From positions 62,001 through 126,000 of the forward strand of contig NZ_JACVZV010000024.1 of NCBI RefSeq assembly GCF_014654725.1: a stretch of DNA of 64,000 bases, read 5' to 3'. The DNA is from Vulcanococcus sp. Clear-D1 (GTDB taxonomy: Bacteria > Cyanobacteriota > Cyanobacteriia > PCC-6307 > Cyanobiaceae). The position numbers were made by a program, and so were the translations under genes. Positions 41,890 to 54,194 of the stretch are shown piece after piece. Position 1 is the first letter of the stretch. The number at the start of each line of letters is the position of its first letter. The notes beneath the pieces were generated by a model that made no database searches, had not been told where the DNA came from, and worked only from the letters and a program-made list of their open reading frames with translations.

Positions 41890-42897
41890 TCAGTGCTGCC
41901 GTGGCGGGATGCCATAGCGCTGGCGGAGCTCGTGCACCGGCACGGCGGCATCGGCGAACAGATCCCAGTCGCCGATGAGGTTGTGGTTCATCTGCAATCC
42001 ACGCTCCACACCGTCAAACAGCACTGCAGGATCGAAATCGTTTTGATGGTCGCCGGTTTCAATCGGCACAACCGAGCGCCCCAACTGGAATTCAGCCAAG
42101 ACGAGCAGAATCGAGAAGAAGGGATCGCTGTTGCGGCTCATGCCCGCCTGCAAGCCAGCCACCCCACCTTCTTCTGCTGGCGTGGTTCCGTAGTTGCCCA
42201 ACACATGGAGGCAATCGTGGCGGGCGAGCGTGCCGGGAGGACCACCAGGCTCGCCGGGCACGGAAAAACCGTTGGCGTTGATGAACTGGATGTAGGCATG
42301 GCCCAGTGTTCCCTCCGGTAAGTCTCCGAGGGCGCGGTAACGGGCCGCCTCAGCCTGATCGTTCTGCTTGAGCACGTAGTGGGCCAAATCCATGGCGGCT
42401 TGAAGCCGGCCACGGCCTAGAAAATCGCGTAAGGCTCCTGCAATGAAGCCGCGACGCGCCATATCCAGCCGAACTAGGCCCATGCGTTCATGCACGAGGT
42501 TGGCGTAGGTGTTCACCACCTCGTCACCCTCCCCAAAAACCCGGGCTGCACGGCGCAGGTAGGCGAGACGTTCCTCGCTGAGCTCACCATCCATCAGGGC
42601 GACCACAGTCATGCCCCGCAGGATGCGGGCTCGCCAGATCGGATCGCTCAGCTGATCAGCAAGGTCTTCGGGACTGAGGAGGGTGAGTGTGTCGAGATCG
42701 ATCTGGGGTTGGTGGGCCAGGTGATCGCGAATCGCTTCGATCGTGCGACGTTCTGCCGGGTCGATCGCCGAGCCTCCGGCACAGAACTGAGCCACCCCCA
42801 GCAGCGCCCCGAGTGCGATCCGGGCCGTGGCCTCATCGGCCCGGATCGATCGATCGGTGAGTGACGCGCGGTGCCGATGCGGAACCGACTGAACCAT
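41890..42897 (-). CDS. TerB-like / Coq4-like two-domain protein
   Basis: A 335-residue protein. The N-terminal part (about 20-165) is helical and resembles a TerB-like domain (ILRGMTVVALMDGELSEERLAYLRRAARVFG). The C-terminal part (about 190-335) has HDCLHVLGNYGTTPAEE, which fits the HDxxH-x11-E motif of the COQ4 family involved in quinone biosynthesis. LGHAYIQFINANGFSVPGEPGGPPG and RGLQMNHNLIGDWDLFADAAVPVHELRQRYGIPP also fit. The likely site is at the membrane surface, with metal at the His/Asp cluster. A quinone-related role is an inference. Confidence 0.7.
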   Translation of the reverse strand: MVQSVPHRHRASLTDRSIRADEATARIALGALLGVAQFCAGGSAIDPAERRTIEAIRDHLAHQPQIDLDTLTLLSPEDLADQLSDPIWRARILRGMTVVALMDGELSEERLAYLRRAARVFGEGDEVVNTYANLVHERMGLVRLDMARRGFIAGALRDFLGRGRLQAAMDLAHYVLKQNDQAEAARYRALGDLPEGTLGHAYIQFINANGFSVPGEPGGPPGTLARHDCLHVLGNYGTTPAEEGGVAGLQAGMSRNSDPFFSILLVLAEFQLGRSVVPIETGDHQNDFDPAVLFDGVERGLQMNHNLIGDWDLFADAAVPVHELRQRYGIPPRQH

Positions 42898-42985
42898 CGC
42901 CCTTGTAGCGGTGTGCTGCCTTGTGGTTAGCCACGTGCTGCTGCAGGGTCAACAGCCATTCACACCGCACAAGCACGATGTTGCT

Positions 42986-44332
42986 TTAGTCGCGGAAGCG
43001 AGCAGCGCTGAAGTCGTAGCGGCGGGTGAGTTGGAACACGGTGCCGCTGAGCAACAGCAGGCTGATCAGGTTGGGGATCGCCATCAATCCGTTGAGGATG
43101 TCGGCCACGGTCCACACCAGATCGAAACTCGCGACTGCGCCGATCACCACCACCGCCACCCACACCAGACGGAAGGGTTTGATCCCCTTCACACCCACCA
43201 GGAATTCGAGGCAGCGCTCGCTGTAGTAGCCCCAGCCCAGGATCGTGGTAGCGGTGAAGAACACCGTGCCGAAGGTCACCAGCCAGGCACCGCCGGGTAG
43301 ACCCCAATCGAATGCAGCCATGGTGAGGGCCACACCCGTGGGGGTATCGGCGCCCTCGATCGGCATCCAGGCGCCGCTGGTCACGATCACGAGCGCCGTC
43401 ATCGTGCAAACGATGATCGTGTCGATGAAGGTTCCGAGCATGGCGACTGAACCCTGCAGCACCGGATCGCCGGGCTTGGCCGCGGCCTGAGCAATCGGGG
43501 CCGTGCCGAGGCCCGCCTCGTTCGAGAACACTCCGCGGGCGATGCCCTTCTGAATCATCACGCCAATGGCACCACCAGCCAGGGCCTGGGCACTGAAGGC
43601 ATCACGGCAGATCAGCGAAAGGGCTGCAGGAATCTCACTGATGTGAGCCAACAGGATCGTGGCCGCGCCACCCACGTAGATCACCGCCATGAACGGCACC
43701 ACCGCGGAGGCAACGCGGCCGATGCGCTCAATGCCGCCGATGATCACCGCAAAGGTGATCGCAGCGAACACGACGCCTGTCGCCAGGGGCGGAATCCCCA
43801 TGGAGATGTTCAGCGCTTTGGCCAGCTCATGGGCCTGCACGCCGTTGCCGATGCCAAAACCTGCGAGGGTGCCAAACAGGGCGAACAACACCGCCAACCA
43901 ATTCCAGCCCTTGCCGAGGCCGTTGCGGATCACATACATCGGCCCGCCTACGTGTTCACCGAGCTCGTCGACCTCTCGGTGATGCACGGCGAGGAGCGAC
44001 TCGGCGTATTTGGTGGCCATACCCACCAGAGCGATCAGCCACATCCAGAACACCGCCCCCGGGCCACCAACGCCGATGGCACCGGCGACGCCGGCCACAT
44101 TCCCCGTGCCGATGGTGGCGGCCAGCGCCGTCATCAACGACTCGAACGCGCTCACATCACCTTCACCACCGGAGTGGCGAATGGAGCGCAGGGTCTGGCG
44201 AACGGCAAAACCGATCTGCCGCAAGGGCATCAGCCGCAGCCCCAGCATCAGATAGAGGCCGGTGAGACCGATCAACCAGAGGGTGATCGGTCCCCACACC
44301 ACGCCATTGATTTGATCCAGCAGGTCTTTCAA
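42986..44332 (-). CDS. Sodium:amino acid symporter, AGCS (AlsT-like) family
   Basis: A 448-residue membrane protein of the alanine/glycine:cation symporter family, with about 10-11 helices. Typical segments are ALAATIGTGNVAGVAGAIGVGGPGAVFWMWLIALVGMATKYAESLLAV, GGPMYVIRNGLG, RGVFSNEAGLGTAPIAQAAA and GTFIDTIIVCTMTALVIV. It imports alanine, glycine or related amino acids with Na+. It stands between the Coq4-like gene and the DUF3386 gene on the same strand, without obvious functional link. Confidence 0.9.
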   Translation of the reverse strand: MKDLLDQINGVVWGPITLWLIGLTGLYLMLGLRLMPLRQIGFAVRQTLRSIRHSGGEGDVSAFESLMTALAATIGTGNVAGVAGAIGVGGPGAVFWMWLIALVGMATKYAESLLAVHHREVDELGEHVGGPMYVIRNGLGKGWNWLAVLFALFGTLAGFGIGNGVQAHELAKALNISMGIPPLATGVVFAAITFAVIIGGIERIGRVASAVVPFMAVIYVGGAATILLAHISEIPAALSLICRDAFSAQALAGGAIGVMIQKGIARGVFSNEAGLGTAPIAQAAAKPGDPVLQGSVAMLGTFIDTIIVCTMTALVIVTSGAWMPIEGADTPTGVALTMAAFDWGLPGGAWLVTFGTVFFTATTILGWGYYSERCLEFLVGVKGIKPFRLVWVAVVVIGAVASFDLVWTVADILNGLMAIPNLISLLLLSGTVFQLTRRYDFSAARFRD

Positions 44333-44382
44333 CGGGCCTCCCGCGGCAAAAACTTGCGGGATCGTGTCACATCCGCCGCAAC

Positions 44383-45060
44383 TCAGCTGTTAGGGCTGAG
44401 AGCTTCGAAACGGAACACCTGACGGCCAGCCGGGGACTCTCCAAAGGCCTCGGTCTCCACCACACGCTCACTCAACACCCAGGGGCCTTCACCAGCGAGG
44501 GGCACAAAGGTGTCGGTGAAGGTGCTCTTGCCACCGCGGGCGGCGCCAGTGGCGGGATCGGCGTACTGGCTGGTATAGCTGTGGCTGAGATAGCCACTGC
44601 CGGTATCGGTGGTGCTTTCGGTGAAGATCGTGACCACGGTGCCGTGGATGTGGCGGTGCACCATCGTCACCACGTCATCTTTGATGCGATAGCGATCACC
44701 GGCGTTTTTGCCGCCCACGATCACCTCAGTGCCCACCGCATCGGTGTCGCCGGCGGTGAAGGTGTTCTCGCCGTGGGTCTGCTCAAAGCTGCGGCGCACC
44801 CGGTGGATGCACACCTCCCAGAGCTGGGAGGCGATTGCCTTGTGAATCTCCTCGTTGTCGATGCCCTCCACCTGGGCCTTCAGATCAGCACCCACTTTGA
44901 AAGTGCCCTCCACGCGCTGGTCGCCCTGCTCCCACACACAACGGCCGCTGTAACCAGCGAAGCCCGGGGCCCAGGTGTAACGGTTTTCGTAAGCAGCGCG
45001 GAACGCGGCGGTGCAATCGCTGCCGGCAGTGAGCACAGCAGGGCTGGGGGCAACGGTCAC
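44383..45060 (-). CDS. DUF3386 family protein
   Basis: A 225-residue soluble protein of the cyanobacterial DUF3386 family: SDCTAAFRAAYENRYTWAPGFAGYSGRCVWEQGDQRVEGTFKVGADLKAQVEG, then IASQLWEVCIHRVRRSFEQTHGENTFT and SHSYTSQYADPATGAARGGKSTFTDTFVPL. It has no signal peptide and no assigned function. The GTG at 45060 is taken as start. It follows carB by 53 bp on the same strand. Confidence 0.85.
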   Translation of the reverse strand: MTVAPSPAVLTAGSDCTAAFRAAYENRYTWAPGFAGYSGRCVWEQGDQRVEGTFKVGADLKAQVEGIDNEEIHKAIASQLWEVCIHRVRRSFEQTHGENTFTAGDTDAVGTEVIVGGKNAGDRYRIKDDVVTMVHRHIHGTVVTIFTESTTDTGSGYLSHSYTSQYADPATGAARGGKSTFTDTFVPLAGEGPWVLSERVVETEAFGESPAGRQVFRFEALSPNS

Positions 45061-45113
45061 GGCAACAAGGCAGGTGGATTCAGGCTACGGGGTTGAGCTC
45101 GGTGGCTGCCCCT

Positions 45114-48407
<3,294 letters not shown>

Positions 48408-48489
48408 GGGCGGATTTCCGGCAGGCAAACCTCCCTACCCTCTCACGCGGGCGCGGCTACTCTGATTTCAAGCAAGCGATGAAGCCGGC

Positions 48490-49125
48490 ATGAGCGAACT
48501 CCAGCGCCTGAAGGGGCTGCTGCCTCCCGAGATGCAGAGCTGGGTGTTTGTGGAAGCCGCCGCTTCGGCCGATCCGCCGCTGATCACCATTGAGGAGATC
48601 GGCCGCGACGAAGTGGAGATCCAGCTGGATCTGCAGAAGTGGGATGCCCTGGCGATCGACCACCGCAACCTGCTGTTCTGGCATGAAGTGGGCCGGATCC
48701 AGAACGACGCCGTACCCCGCGACGGCTGGGAAATGGCCGCGCTGGCGATCGGCCTCGGCGGAGCGATCGGCGAGCTGTGGGTGCAAGACGGCCTGCTGCT
48801 GCTGATGGCCCTGGGCCTCTCCGGCTTCGCCGGCTACCGCCTCTACCTCAAAAACAACTCCGAAAAGCGCCTGCAGGACGCGATCGCGGCCGACGAGCGC
48901 GCCATCGACCTGGCCTGCCGCTTTGGCTACAGCCTGCCTAATGCGTACAAGAGCCTGGGCGGCGCCCTGAAGGAGCTGGTGGAGCAGACCCGCAAGAAGA
49001 AAAAACGCGGTTTCTACGAAGACCGTCTGGAGGCGCTGCGCAAGAGTGCAGGCAAGGCCCGGGCCGAGATGGCTCAGCAACAGGGGTCCCGTCAATCCGT
49101 GAGCAGCGAGAACGTGTATGGCTGA
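48490..49125 (+). CDS. DUF3318 family membrane protein
   Basis: A 211-residue protein of the DUF3318 family, with a central hydrophobic region (AALAIGLGGAIGELWVQDGLLLLMALGLSGFAGYRLYL, about 96-133) and a C-terminal basic helix (EQTRKKKKRGFYEDRLEALRKS). In cyanobacteria it is commonly found just upstream of rsfS, as here, where it overlaps rsfS by eight bases. Function unknown. It diverges from carB across 82 bp. Confidence 0.85.
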   Translation: MSELQRLKGLLPPEMQSWVFVEAAASADPPLITIEEIGRDEVEIQLDLQKWDALAIDHRNLLFWHEVGRIQNDAVPRDGWEMAALAIGLGGAIGELWVQDGLLLLMALGLSGFAGYRLYLKNNSEKRLQDAIAADERAIDLACRFGYSLPNAYKSLGGALKELVEQTRKKKKRGFYEDRLEALRKSAGKARAEMAQQQGSRQSVSSENVYG

Positions 49126-49552
49126 GGCCGTAAGCCCCCAGAAGCCCAGTCCTGACCCCAGCCGCCCCCGGCTCAACCTCGACGACAGCCATCAGCTCGC
49201 GCTTCTGGCCGCTGATGCCTGCGATGACCGCAAAGCGGCCGACATCGTGCTGCTGCGGGTGGAGGAGATCTCCTCGATCGCCGACTGGTTTGTGATCGCC
49301 ACCGGCTTCTCCGATGTGCAGGTGCGCGCCATCGCCCGCTCGGTGGAGGACAAGATTGAGGAGGAGAGCGGCGGACGGCTGCCCCTACGCAAAGAAGGAC
49401 AGAAGGAGGGGCGCTGGATCCTGCTGGATTACGGCGAAGTGATCGTGCATGCCCTCACCCCGGATGAGCGCAGCTACTACGACCTCGAGTCGTTCTGGGG
49501 CCACGGCGAGAAAGAGGTCTACCTAGGGTCGGAGCAAGATTCGCCGGCCTGA
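49118..49552 (+). CDS. rsfS: Ribosome silencing factor RsfS
   Basis: A 144-residue protein of the RsfS/Iojap family. LALLAADACDDRKAADIVLLRVEEISSIADWFVIATGFSDVQVRAIARSVED and GRWILLDYGEVIVHALTPDERSYYDLESFWG are characteristic. RsfS binds uL14 on the large ribosomal subunit and blocks subunit joining in stationary or stress states. The N-terminal 25 residues are polar and disordered. The start overlaps the DUF3318 gene and the CGLD27 gene begins 12 bp after the stop. Confidence 0.92.
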   Translation: MAEAVSPQKPSPDPSRPRLNLDDSHQLALLAADACDDRKAADIVLLRVEEISSIADWFVIATGFSDVQVRAIARSVEDKIEEESGGRLPLRKEGQKEGRWILLDYGEVIVHALTPDERSYYDLESFWGHGEKEVYLGSEQDSPA

Positions 49553-49564
49553 GGCCGGGCCCCG

Positions 49565-50074
49565 ATGGCCGGCAGCAGCGACCTGAGCTCAACGGTGTGC
49601 CCGGTGCCGCGGGAGCAGCGGCCGCTGGAGCAATACAAGGAGCTGCAGGCCAGCTGGTTTTTCGTGTGGCCCCACAACGGGGATCGAGGCCTGGCCACAC
49701 CGCTGCTGCGCGCCTGGCTGATTGTGTTGCCGCTCACGATGCTCGTGGCCAGTGGCAGCGTGCCGTTGCGCCACAACCTGCCCCGGCTGGTGGTGGCCGG
49801 TGCAGTGGCAGGCCTGGTGGTGCCGTTGTTGCTCTTAGTGCGGCAATGGCTGGGCTGGACCAACCTGCAGCGCCGCCTGATCGCCACCTCCGTGGAATAC
49901 GAGGAATCCGGCTGGTACGACGGCCAGGTGTGGGAGAAGCCGGTGGAGTGGCGTCAGCAAGACCTGCTGGTGGCCACCCACGAGGTGAAGCCCGTGCTCT
50001 GGCGGCTTCAGCAAGCGATGGCCATCATTGCGGCCTTGATGCTGGTGGGGGCGAGCCTCTGTCAGGCTCTGTGA
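49565..50074 (+). CDS. CGLD27 family membrane protein
   Basis: A 169-residue protein of the CGLD27 (DUF1230) family, conserved in cyanobacteria, green plants and diatoms. The N terminus CPVPREQRPLEQYKELQASWFFVWP is diagnostic. Three hydrophobic segments follow (AWLIVLPLTMLVASG, LVVAGAVAGLVVPLLLLVRQWLG, and MAIIAALMLVGASLC at the end), with the TSVEYEESGWYDGQVWEKP motif between. Its algal homologue is tied to chloroplast function. It lies in the rsfS operon. Confidence 0.87.
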   Translation: MAGSSDLSSTVCPVPREQRPLEQYKELQASWFFVWPHNGDRGLATPLLRAWLIVLPLTMLVASGSVPLRHNLPRLVVAGAVAGLVVPLLLLVRQWLGWTNLQRRLIATSVEYEESGWYDGQVWEKPVEWRQQDLLVATHEVKPVLWRLQQAMAIIAALMLVGASLCQAL

Positions 50075-50095
50075 GCGATTGGGCCTGAGCCCTGC

Positions 50096-51076
50096 ATGAG
50101 TTTCTCGAGCAGCTTCGGATCCAGCGGACGCCCGAGCGTGCCGCCCCTCGAGGTGCGTCTCACCCGCAACGGCATCCATGAGTCGCTGCATCGGGTGCAT
50201 GCGGTGGTGTGCGACCAGCGCGGCCGCGTGTTGATGCGCGCCGGCGACCCTCAACAGCTCAGCTTCATCCGCTCGGCGCTCAAGCCTTTCCAAGCCCAGG
50301 TGTTCGTGAGCAGCGGCGCTGCCGACCTGGGCAACCACGACGACCGCGCCCTGGCCATCGCCTGCGCCTCCCATGCCGGCGAAGCCGAGCAAGCCCGCGA
50401 AGCTTTCAAGATCCTTTGGAAATCGGATCTGGAGAGCGAACAACTCCAGTGCCCCACACCAAAAGGGCGCCAGAGCCCCCTGGAACACAACTGCTCGGGC
50501 AAACACGCGGCTTTCCTGGCTACCTGCAAACGCATGCAATGGCCGCTGGAGAACTATCTCCAGCTCGATCACCCACTGCAGCAGCAGGTGCTCAAGCGCG
50601 TGGGCGAACTCCTCGGCATGCCCGCCGCTGAACTGCTGGCCGCCCGCGACGACTGCGGCGCCCCCACCCTGCAACTCCAGCTCTCGCAGATGGCCCTGCT
50701 GTTTGCCCACCTCGGCGCCAGCGAGCAACCGGAGCTGGAACGCCTCAGCCGGGCAATGCTCGCCCACCCCGATCTAGTAGCCGGCGAAGGCCGCTTCGAC
50801 ACCGTGGTGATGCGCAGCGGCCACGGCCAGGTGCTGAGCAAAGGCGGCGCCGAAGGCATCCAGTGCCTGAGCCGTGTGGGCGAAGGCCTCGGCCTGGCGA
50901 TCAAGGTGGAAGACGGCGCCAGCCGCGCCAAACACGCCGTGGCCCTGCACCTGATGCAGCAGCTCGAGTGGCTCACACCGATGACGCTGGAGGAGCTCGG
51001 CCAGCAGTTCCTCCACCCCAACGAAGGCGTGAAGCTCGAAGTGAGCGGCGAACTGCGCTTCGACAACGGCCGCTAA
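50096..51076 (+). CDS. Asparaginase (Rhizobium etli AnsA-type, PF06089)
   Basis: A 326-residue protein of the R. etli-type L-asparaginase family. LTRNGIHESLHRVHAVV, IRSALKPFQAQVFVSSGAAD, LAIACASHAGE and LEHNCSGKHAAFLATCKRMQWP (the Ser-Lys tandem active-site region, with two Cys) are typical, as is DDCGAPTLQLQLSQMALLFA. It hydrolyses L-asparagine to aspartate and ammonia. The gene starts 21 bp after CGLD27 and is probably the last gene of that operon. Confidence 0.9.
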   Translation: MSFSSSFGSSGRPSVPPLEVRLTRNGIHESLHRVHAVVCDQRGRVLMRAGDPQQLSFIRSALKPFQAQVFVSSGAADLGNHDDRALAIACASHAGEAEQAREAFKILWKSDLESEQLQCPTPKGRQSPLEHNCSGKHAAFLATCKRMQWPLENYLQLDHPLQQQVLKRVGELLGMPAAELLAARDDCGAPTLQLQLSQMALLFAHLGASEQPELERLSRAMLAHPDLVAGEGRFDTVVMRSGHGQVLSKGGAEGIQCLSRVGEGLGLAIKVEDGASRAKHAVALHLMQQLEWLTPMTLEELGQQFLHPNEGVKLEVSGELRFDNGR

Positions 51077-51182
51077 AACCGATCGAGCCCCATCTGCGGG
51101 GGTCAGTCGAACTTCTGCGACGCACTGTCGGCAGGTGCGCCCACATCGGTCGAAATGTGGTCCCACCCATGGACACCTTGAT

Positions 51183-51860
51183 TCAGGTGCCTTGGGCGTC
51201 CCGCTCGAACTGGGATGCCGCCGCGAGGGTGGGCTCCACGGCGAACAGGGCTGTGGCGATGTCAGGACTGATGGTGAAGGTGTCGAGCCCTTCAGCGGCT
51301 AGGTGGGCCAGATCGTTGGGGGACCTCAGGCTGGCCACGAGCAACCGCGGCGCAGCACCCGGACTGTCTGGATCCGCCCGACGGAGGGTGTCCACGATTC
51401 GCTGCATGCGGGTGAGCTCGGCGTGGCCATCACGGCCCAGGTCGGAGATGCGGCCCAGATAGGGCGCGATGTAGTCGGCGCCCAGGGCGGCGGCCAGGAG
51501 CACCTGAGCGGGTTCGTAGCAAGCGGTGAAGGTGACGGAGCACCCTTCACTGATCAAGGCGCGAGCGGCAGCGGCACCGGCGAAGGTGATCGGCAGCTTC
51601 ACCCAAATGCGGCCAGGGGCCAGTTGGGCCAGGGCGCGACCGCAGGCCAGTAGATCCTCTCCCCAGGCCTGCAGGTGCAACTCCTCCACCCCCAGCTCCA
51701 GGGCCCGCGCCGTGAGCTCAACCAGGTGCTCGAGGCTGCAGGGCTGAACGGCGCGGCGCAGCAGCGTCGGGTTGGTGGTCACGCCGCGGAACAGACCCGT
51801 GGGCAACCACTCGCCCCAGGCGTCGGGATCGGCACTGTCGAGGAGCAGACGCAAGGTCAT
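51183..51860 (-). CDS. Transaldolase / fructose-6-phosphate aldolase-like protein
   Basis: A 225-residue TIM-barrel enzyme. LRLLLDSADPDAWGEWLPTGLFRGVTTNPTLLRRAV at the N terminus, IWVKLPITFAGAAAARAL (catalytic Lys in VKLP) and GADYIAPYLGRISDLGRDG (ring residues) fit the FSA/TalC subgroup of transaldolases. It would form or split fructose 6-phosphate or related sugar phosphates. The ATG at 51860 is preferred because longer starts reach into the tRNA promoter region. It is convergent with the asparaginase gene. Confidence 0.85.
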   Translation of the reverse strand: MTLRLLLDSADPDAWGEWLPTGLFRGVTTNPTLLRRAVQPCSLEHLVELTARALELGVEELHLQAWGEDLLACGRALAQLAPGRIWVKLPITFAGAAAARALISEGCSVTFTACYEPAQVLLAAALGADYIAPYLGRISDLGRDGHAELTRMQRIVDTLRRADPDSPGAAPRLLVASLRSPNDLAHLAAEGLDTFTISPDIATALFAVEPTLAAASQFERDAQGT

Positions 51861-51967
51861 CGGCGGAGGCGCTGCCGCATCACAGCCGCGCGCAGCGGAT
51901 CCCATGCTGCCGTCCACAACGAACACAAGCAGCCCAGACACCCTGCGATGTATAGTTCTGGGGTCGC

Positions 51968-52044
<77 letters not shown>

Positions 52045-52049
52045 AACCA

Positions 52050-52086
52050 AAAGCCCCGGCCATCGCAAGATCGGCTGGGGCTTTTT
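52050..52086 (+). terminator. Rho-independent terminator after tRNA-fMet
   Basis: An inverted repeat (AAAGCCCCGGCC paired with GGCTGGGGCTTT, one mismatch, about 10-nt loop) ends in a T run at 52082-52086. It lies six bases after the tRNA CCA end, so it should terminate the tRNA transcript. Confidence 0.8.
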
Positions 52087-52192
52087 GATGTTCAGTGCTT
52101 ATGCGAACCGGTGTCAGCAACACCGATTCGCCGGCAACTGAGCGAATCGCCCTTGAATGGCGACCCAGCTTCGCCGTTCACACCCTCAAGCC

Positions 52193-52405
52193 ATGGACAG
52201 CGCACCCACCGCCACGTCGCCCGCCAGCACCGCAGCCGCCACCAGCCCGGTGATGACGGCCGCCAACAAAGCAGCCGCTACCCACCCGCTGATCCTGGCG
52301 GCGGCGCTGGTGTGGCTGAGCGTGGATCTGATCGGTGATGGCTTGCTGGCGCTGCGCAGCCTGATTGCGAGCGTCACCAGCGAGCGCACCACCACCCCCT
52401 CCTGA
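52193..52405 (+). CDS. Small membrane protein
   Basis: About 70 residues from ATG 52193 (a start at 52157 would add 12). The N-terminal half is Ala/Thr/Ser rich and disordered. The C-terminal half has one hydrophobic helix (HPLILAAALVWLSVDLIGDGLLALRSLIA). Its stop overlaps the ATG of the GMC oxidoreductase by one base (TGATG), so the pair is coupled. Function unknown; it might help anchor the oxidoreductase. Confidence 0.55.
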   Translation: MDSAPTATSPASTAAATSPVMTAANKAAATHPLILAAALVWLSVDLIGDGLLALRSLIASVTSERTTTPS

Positions 52406-54039
52406 TGGCCGATGCGATCGTGGTGGGCAGCGGCGCCAGCGGTGGCGTCGCTGCCCTGGCCCTGGCGGAAGCCGGCCTCAAGGTGCTCGTGCTCGAGGCC
52501 GGCCCCGAGCTCAGTGCCCCGCGCGCCTTCGGCAGTGAGCCGGCCAACACCCTCAAGCGGCTAGCGGCTGTGAACAGCGGTCGCCAAAGCCTGGCCGCCC
52601 AGCACCCCGGCTACTGGAAGGCCAACCCCGATCTCTACGTCAACGAGTGGGACAACCCCTACAGCACCCCTGAAGGGCAACCGTTCCTCTGGACCCGCGG
52701 CCGCCAGGTGGGCGGCAAAAGCCTCACCTGGGGCGGCATCACTCTGCGCCTCTCCGACGCGGAATTTCAAGCCGGCGAGCGCGATGGTCATGGCCCGAGT
52801 TGGCCGATCCGCCACGCCGATCTGGCCCCCTACTACGAACGCCTCGAAGCACTACTGCAGATCCATGGCCAGTGCGATGGCCTCCCCCAGCTGCCCGACC
52901 CGACCGGTGCGCCGAAGCCCGCCCTGCCGCTCACACCAGCTGAGCAACACCTGCAGCACTGCATCCACCGCGATCTCGATCTGCCCCTGATCCCCTCACG
53001 GGGCTTTGCACTGCGCCGCGCCGCCGATGGCCCATGGCCGCGCTCCTGCTCCCAAGGCGGAGCCCTGAAGGCAGCACTGGCCACGGGCCGGGTGCAACTG
53101 CAGAGCGAAGCGGTGGTAAGCCACGTGCAAGTGGATCCCCGAAGCGGGCGGGCCACTGGGGTGGAATGGATTCACGCACGCACGCGGCAGCACCACAACA
53201 GCGCGGCGCCGCTGGTGGTGCTCTGCGCCTCCACAATCGAGAGCTTGCGGCTGCTGCTCCATTCCCAACAGGTGGGCGGCCTGCAAGAGGTGAGCGGCCT
53301 GCTGGGGCAGGGGCTGATGGATCACGTGTCGGCCAGTTGCTTCTTTGCACTGCCCGAGCTGCCCGCACCGGGCGCCACGGAGCTCTCGGGAGCCGGCAGC
53401 TGCTTCATCCCCAACACCGTGAATCTCGGCACGCCCGAGAGCGAAGCCACGGATTTCCGGCGCGGTTATGGCCTCTGGTGCGGCATCCAGCGCTTTGATC
53501 CACCGCAGCTGCTCAAGCGCCAGCGCAACGCCGCGGTGGGTTTCTTGATCGGCCACGGCGAGGTGCTCAGCCGCCCCGAGAACCACGTCAGCCTCCACAG
53601 CGAGCGCACGGATGCCTGGGGCCTCCCCATCGCCCATATCGACTGCCGCTGGAGCGCCAACGAGGAGCGGATGGTGGATCACATGCAGGCGCGCATGCAG
53701 GCGGTGGTGAGCAGCGCCGGCGGCCGGATTGCGCCGCTGGCGGATTTGTTTGTGATGCCGCTGATCGAGCCGATGGTGCAGGGCAGCCTGGCGATGGCAG
53801 CGGGGGCGGCACCACCCGGCTACTACATCCATGAGCTGGGCGGCGCCCCAATGGCCGCAAGCGAAGAGCGCGGCGTGCTGAATCCCTGGAACCAGCTGTG
53901 GCGCACCCCCAACCTGCTCGTGTGCGACGGCAGTGCCTGGCCCAGCGCCGGCTGGCAAAGCCCCACGCTCACCACCATGGCCCTGAGCTGGCGCGCCTGC
54001 GCTCACGCGGCTGAAGCACTGAAGCGCGGTGAGCTTTAG
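52405..54039 (+). CDS. GMC-family FAD oxidoreductase
   Basis: A 544-residue flavoprotein of the glucose-methanol-choline family. The FAD-binding motif DAIVVGSGASGGVAALALAEAGLKVLVLEAGPEL spans residues 3-37. GRQVGGKSLTWGGITLRLSD and the C-terminal segment with SAWPSAGWQSPTLTTMALSWR (catalytic His region replaced or shifted) complete the family pattern. It probably oxidises an alcohol or sugar; the substrate is unknown. It is coupled to the preceding small membrane gene. Confidence 0.85.
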   Translation: MADAIVVGSGASGGVAALALAEAGLKVLVLEAGPELSAPRAFGSEPANTLKRLAAVNSGRQSLAAQHPGYWKANPDLYVNEWDNPYSTPEGQPFLWTRGRQVGGKSLTWGGITLRLSDAEFQAGERDGHGPSWPIRHADLAPYYERLEALLQIHGQCDGLPQLPDPTGAPKPALPLTPAEQHLQHCIHRDLDLPLIPSRGFALRRAADGPWPRSCSQGGALKAALATGRVQLQSEAVVSHVQVDPRSGRATGVEWIHARTRQHHNSAAPLVVLCASTIESLRLLLHSQQVGGLQEVSGLLGQGLMDHVSASCFFALPELPAPGATELSGAGSCFIPNTVNLGTPESEATDFRRGYGLWCGIQRFDPPQLLKRQRNAAVGFLIGHGEVLSRPENHVSLHSERTDAWGLPIAHIDCRWSANEERMVDHMQARMQAVVSSAGGRIAPLADLFVMPLIEPMVQGSLAMAAGAAPPGYYIHELGGAPMAASEERGVLNPWNQLWRTPNLLVCDGSAWPSAGWQSPTLTTMALSWRACAHAAEALKRGEL

Positions 54040-54099
54040 CTGACGCACCCCACCATTTGGTTGCAACCACCACATCCGACTGCGCCGGTGCCCCGCATG

Positions 54100-54172
54100 C
54101 TGTGCAGGCGACCTTTCAACGGGTCGGGCAAGGGAGAAACACCAGGCGGGAGCTCGGCACTCCCGCTTTTTT
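54100..54172 (+). ncRNA. Candidate small RNA ending in a terminator (possibly Yfr2-like)
   Basis: After the GMC stop there is about 150 bp of noncoding DNA. It contains GGGAGAAACACC (54132-54143) just before a perfect hairpin terminator. From memory, Yfr2-family (Cyano-1) RNAs of cyanobacteria carry a conserved AAAC-rich element of this sort directly 5' of a terminator, so a Yfr2-like RNA is possible. The 5' end was not located and no clear promoter is visible. Alternatively this is only the 3' UTR of the GMC gene. Confidence 0.3.
54146..54172 (+). terminator. Rho-independent terminator
   Basis: A perfect 7-bp stem (GCGGGAG/CTCCCGC), a 7-nt loop and six T residues (54167-54172). It terminates plus-strand transcription from the GMC operon or a small RNA. 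The minus-strand DUF2811 gene ends just beyond it. Confidence 0.85.
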
Positions 54173-54194
54173 GTGTGTTGCGATCAGGCGCCAA

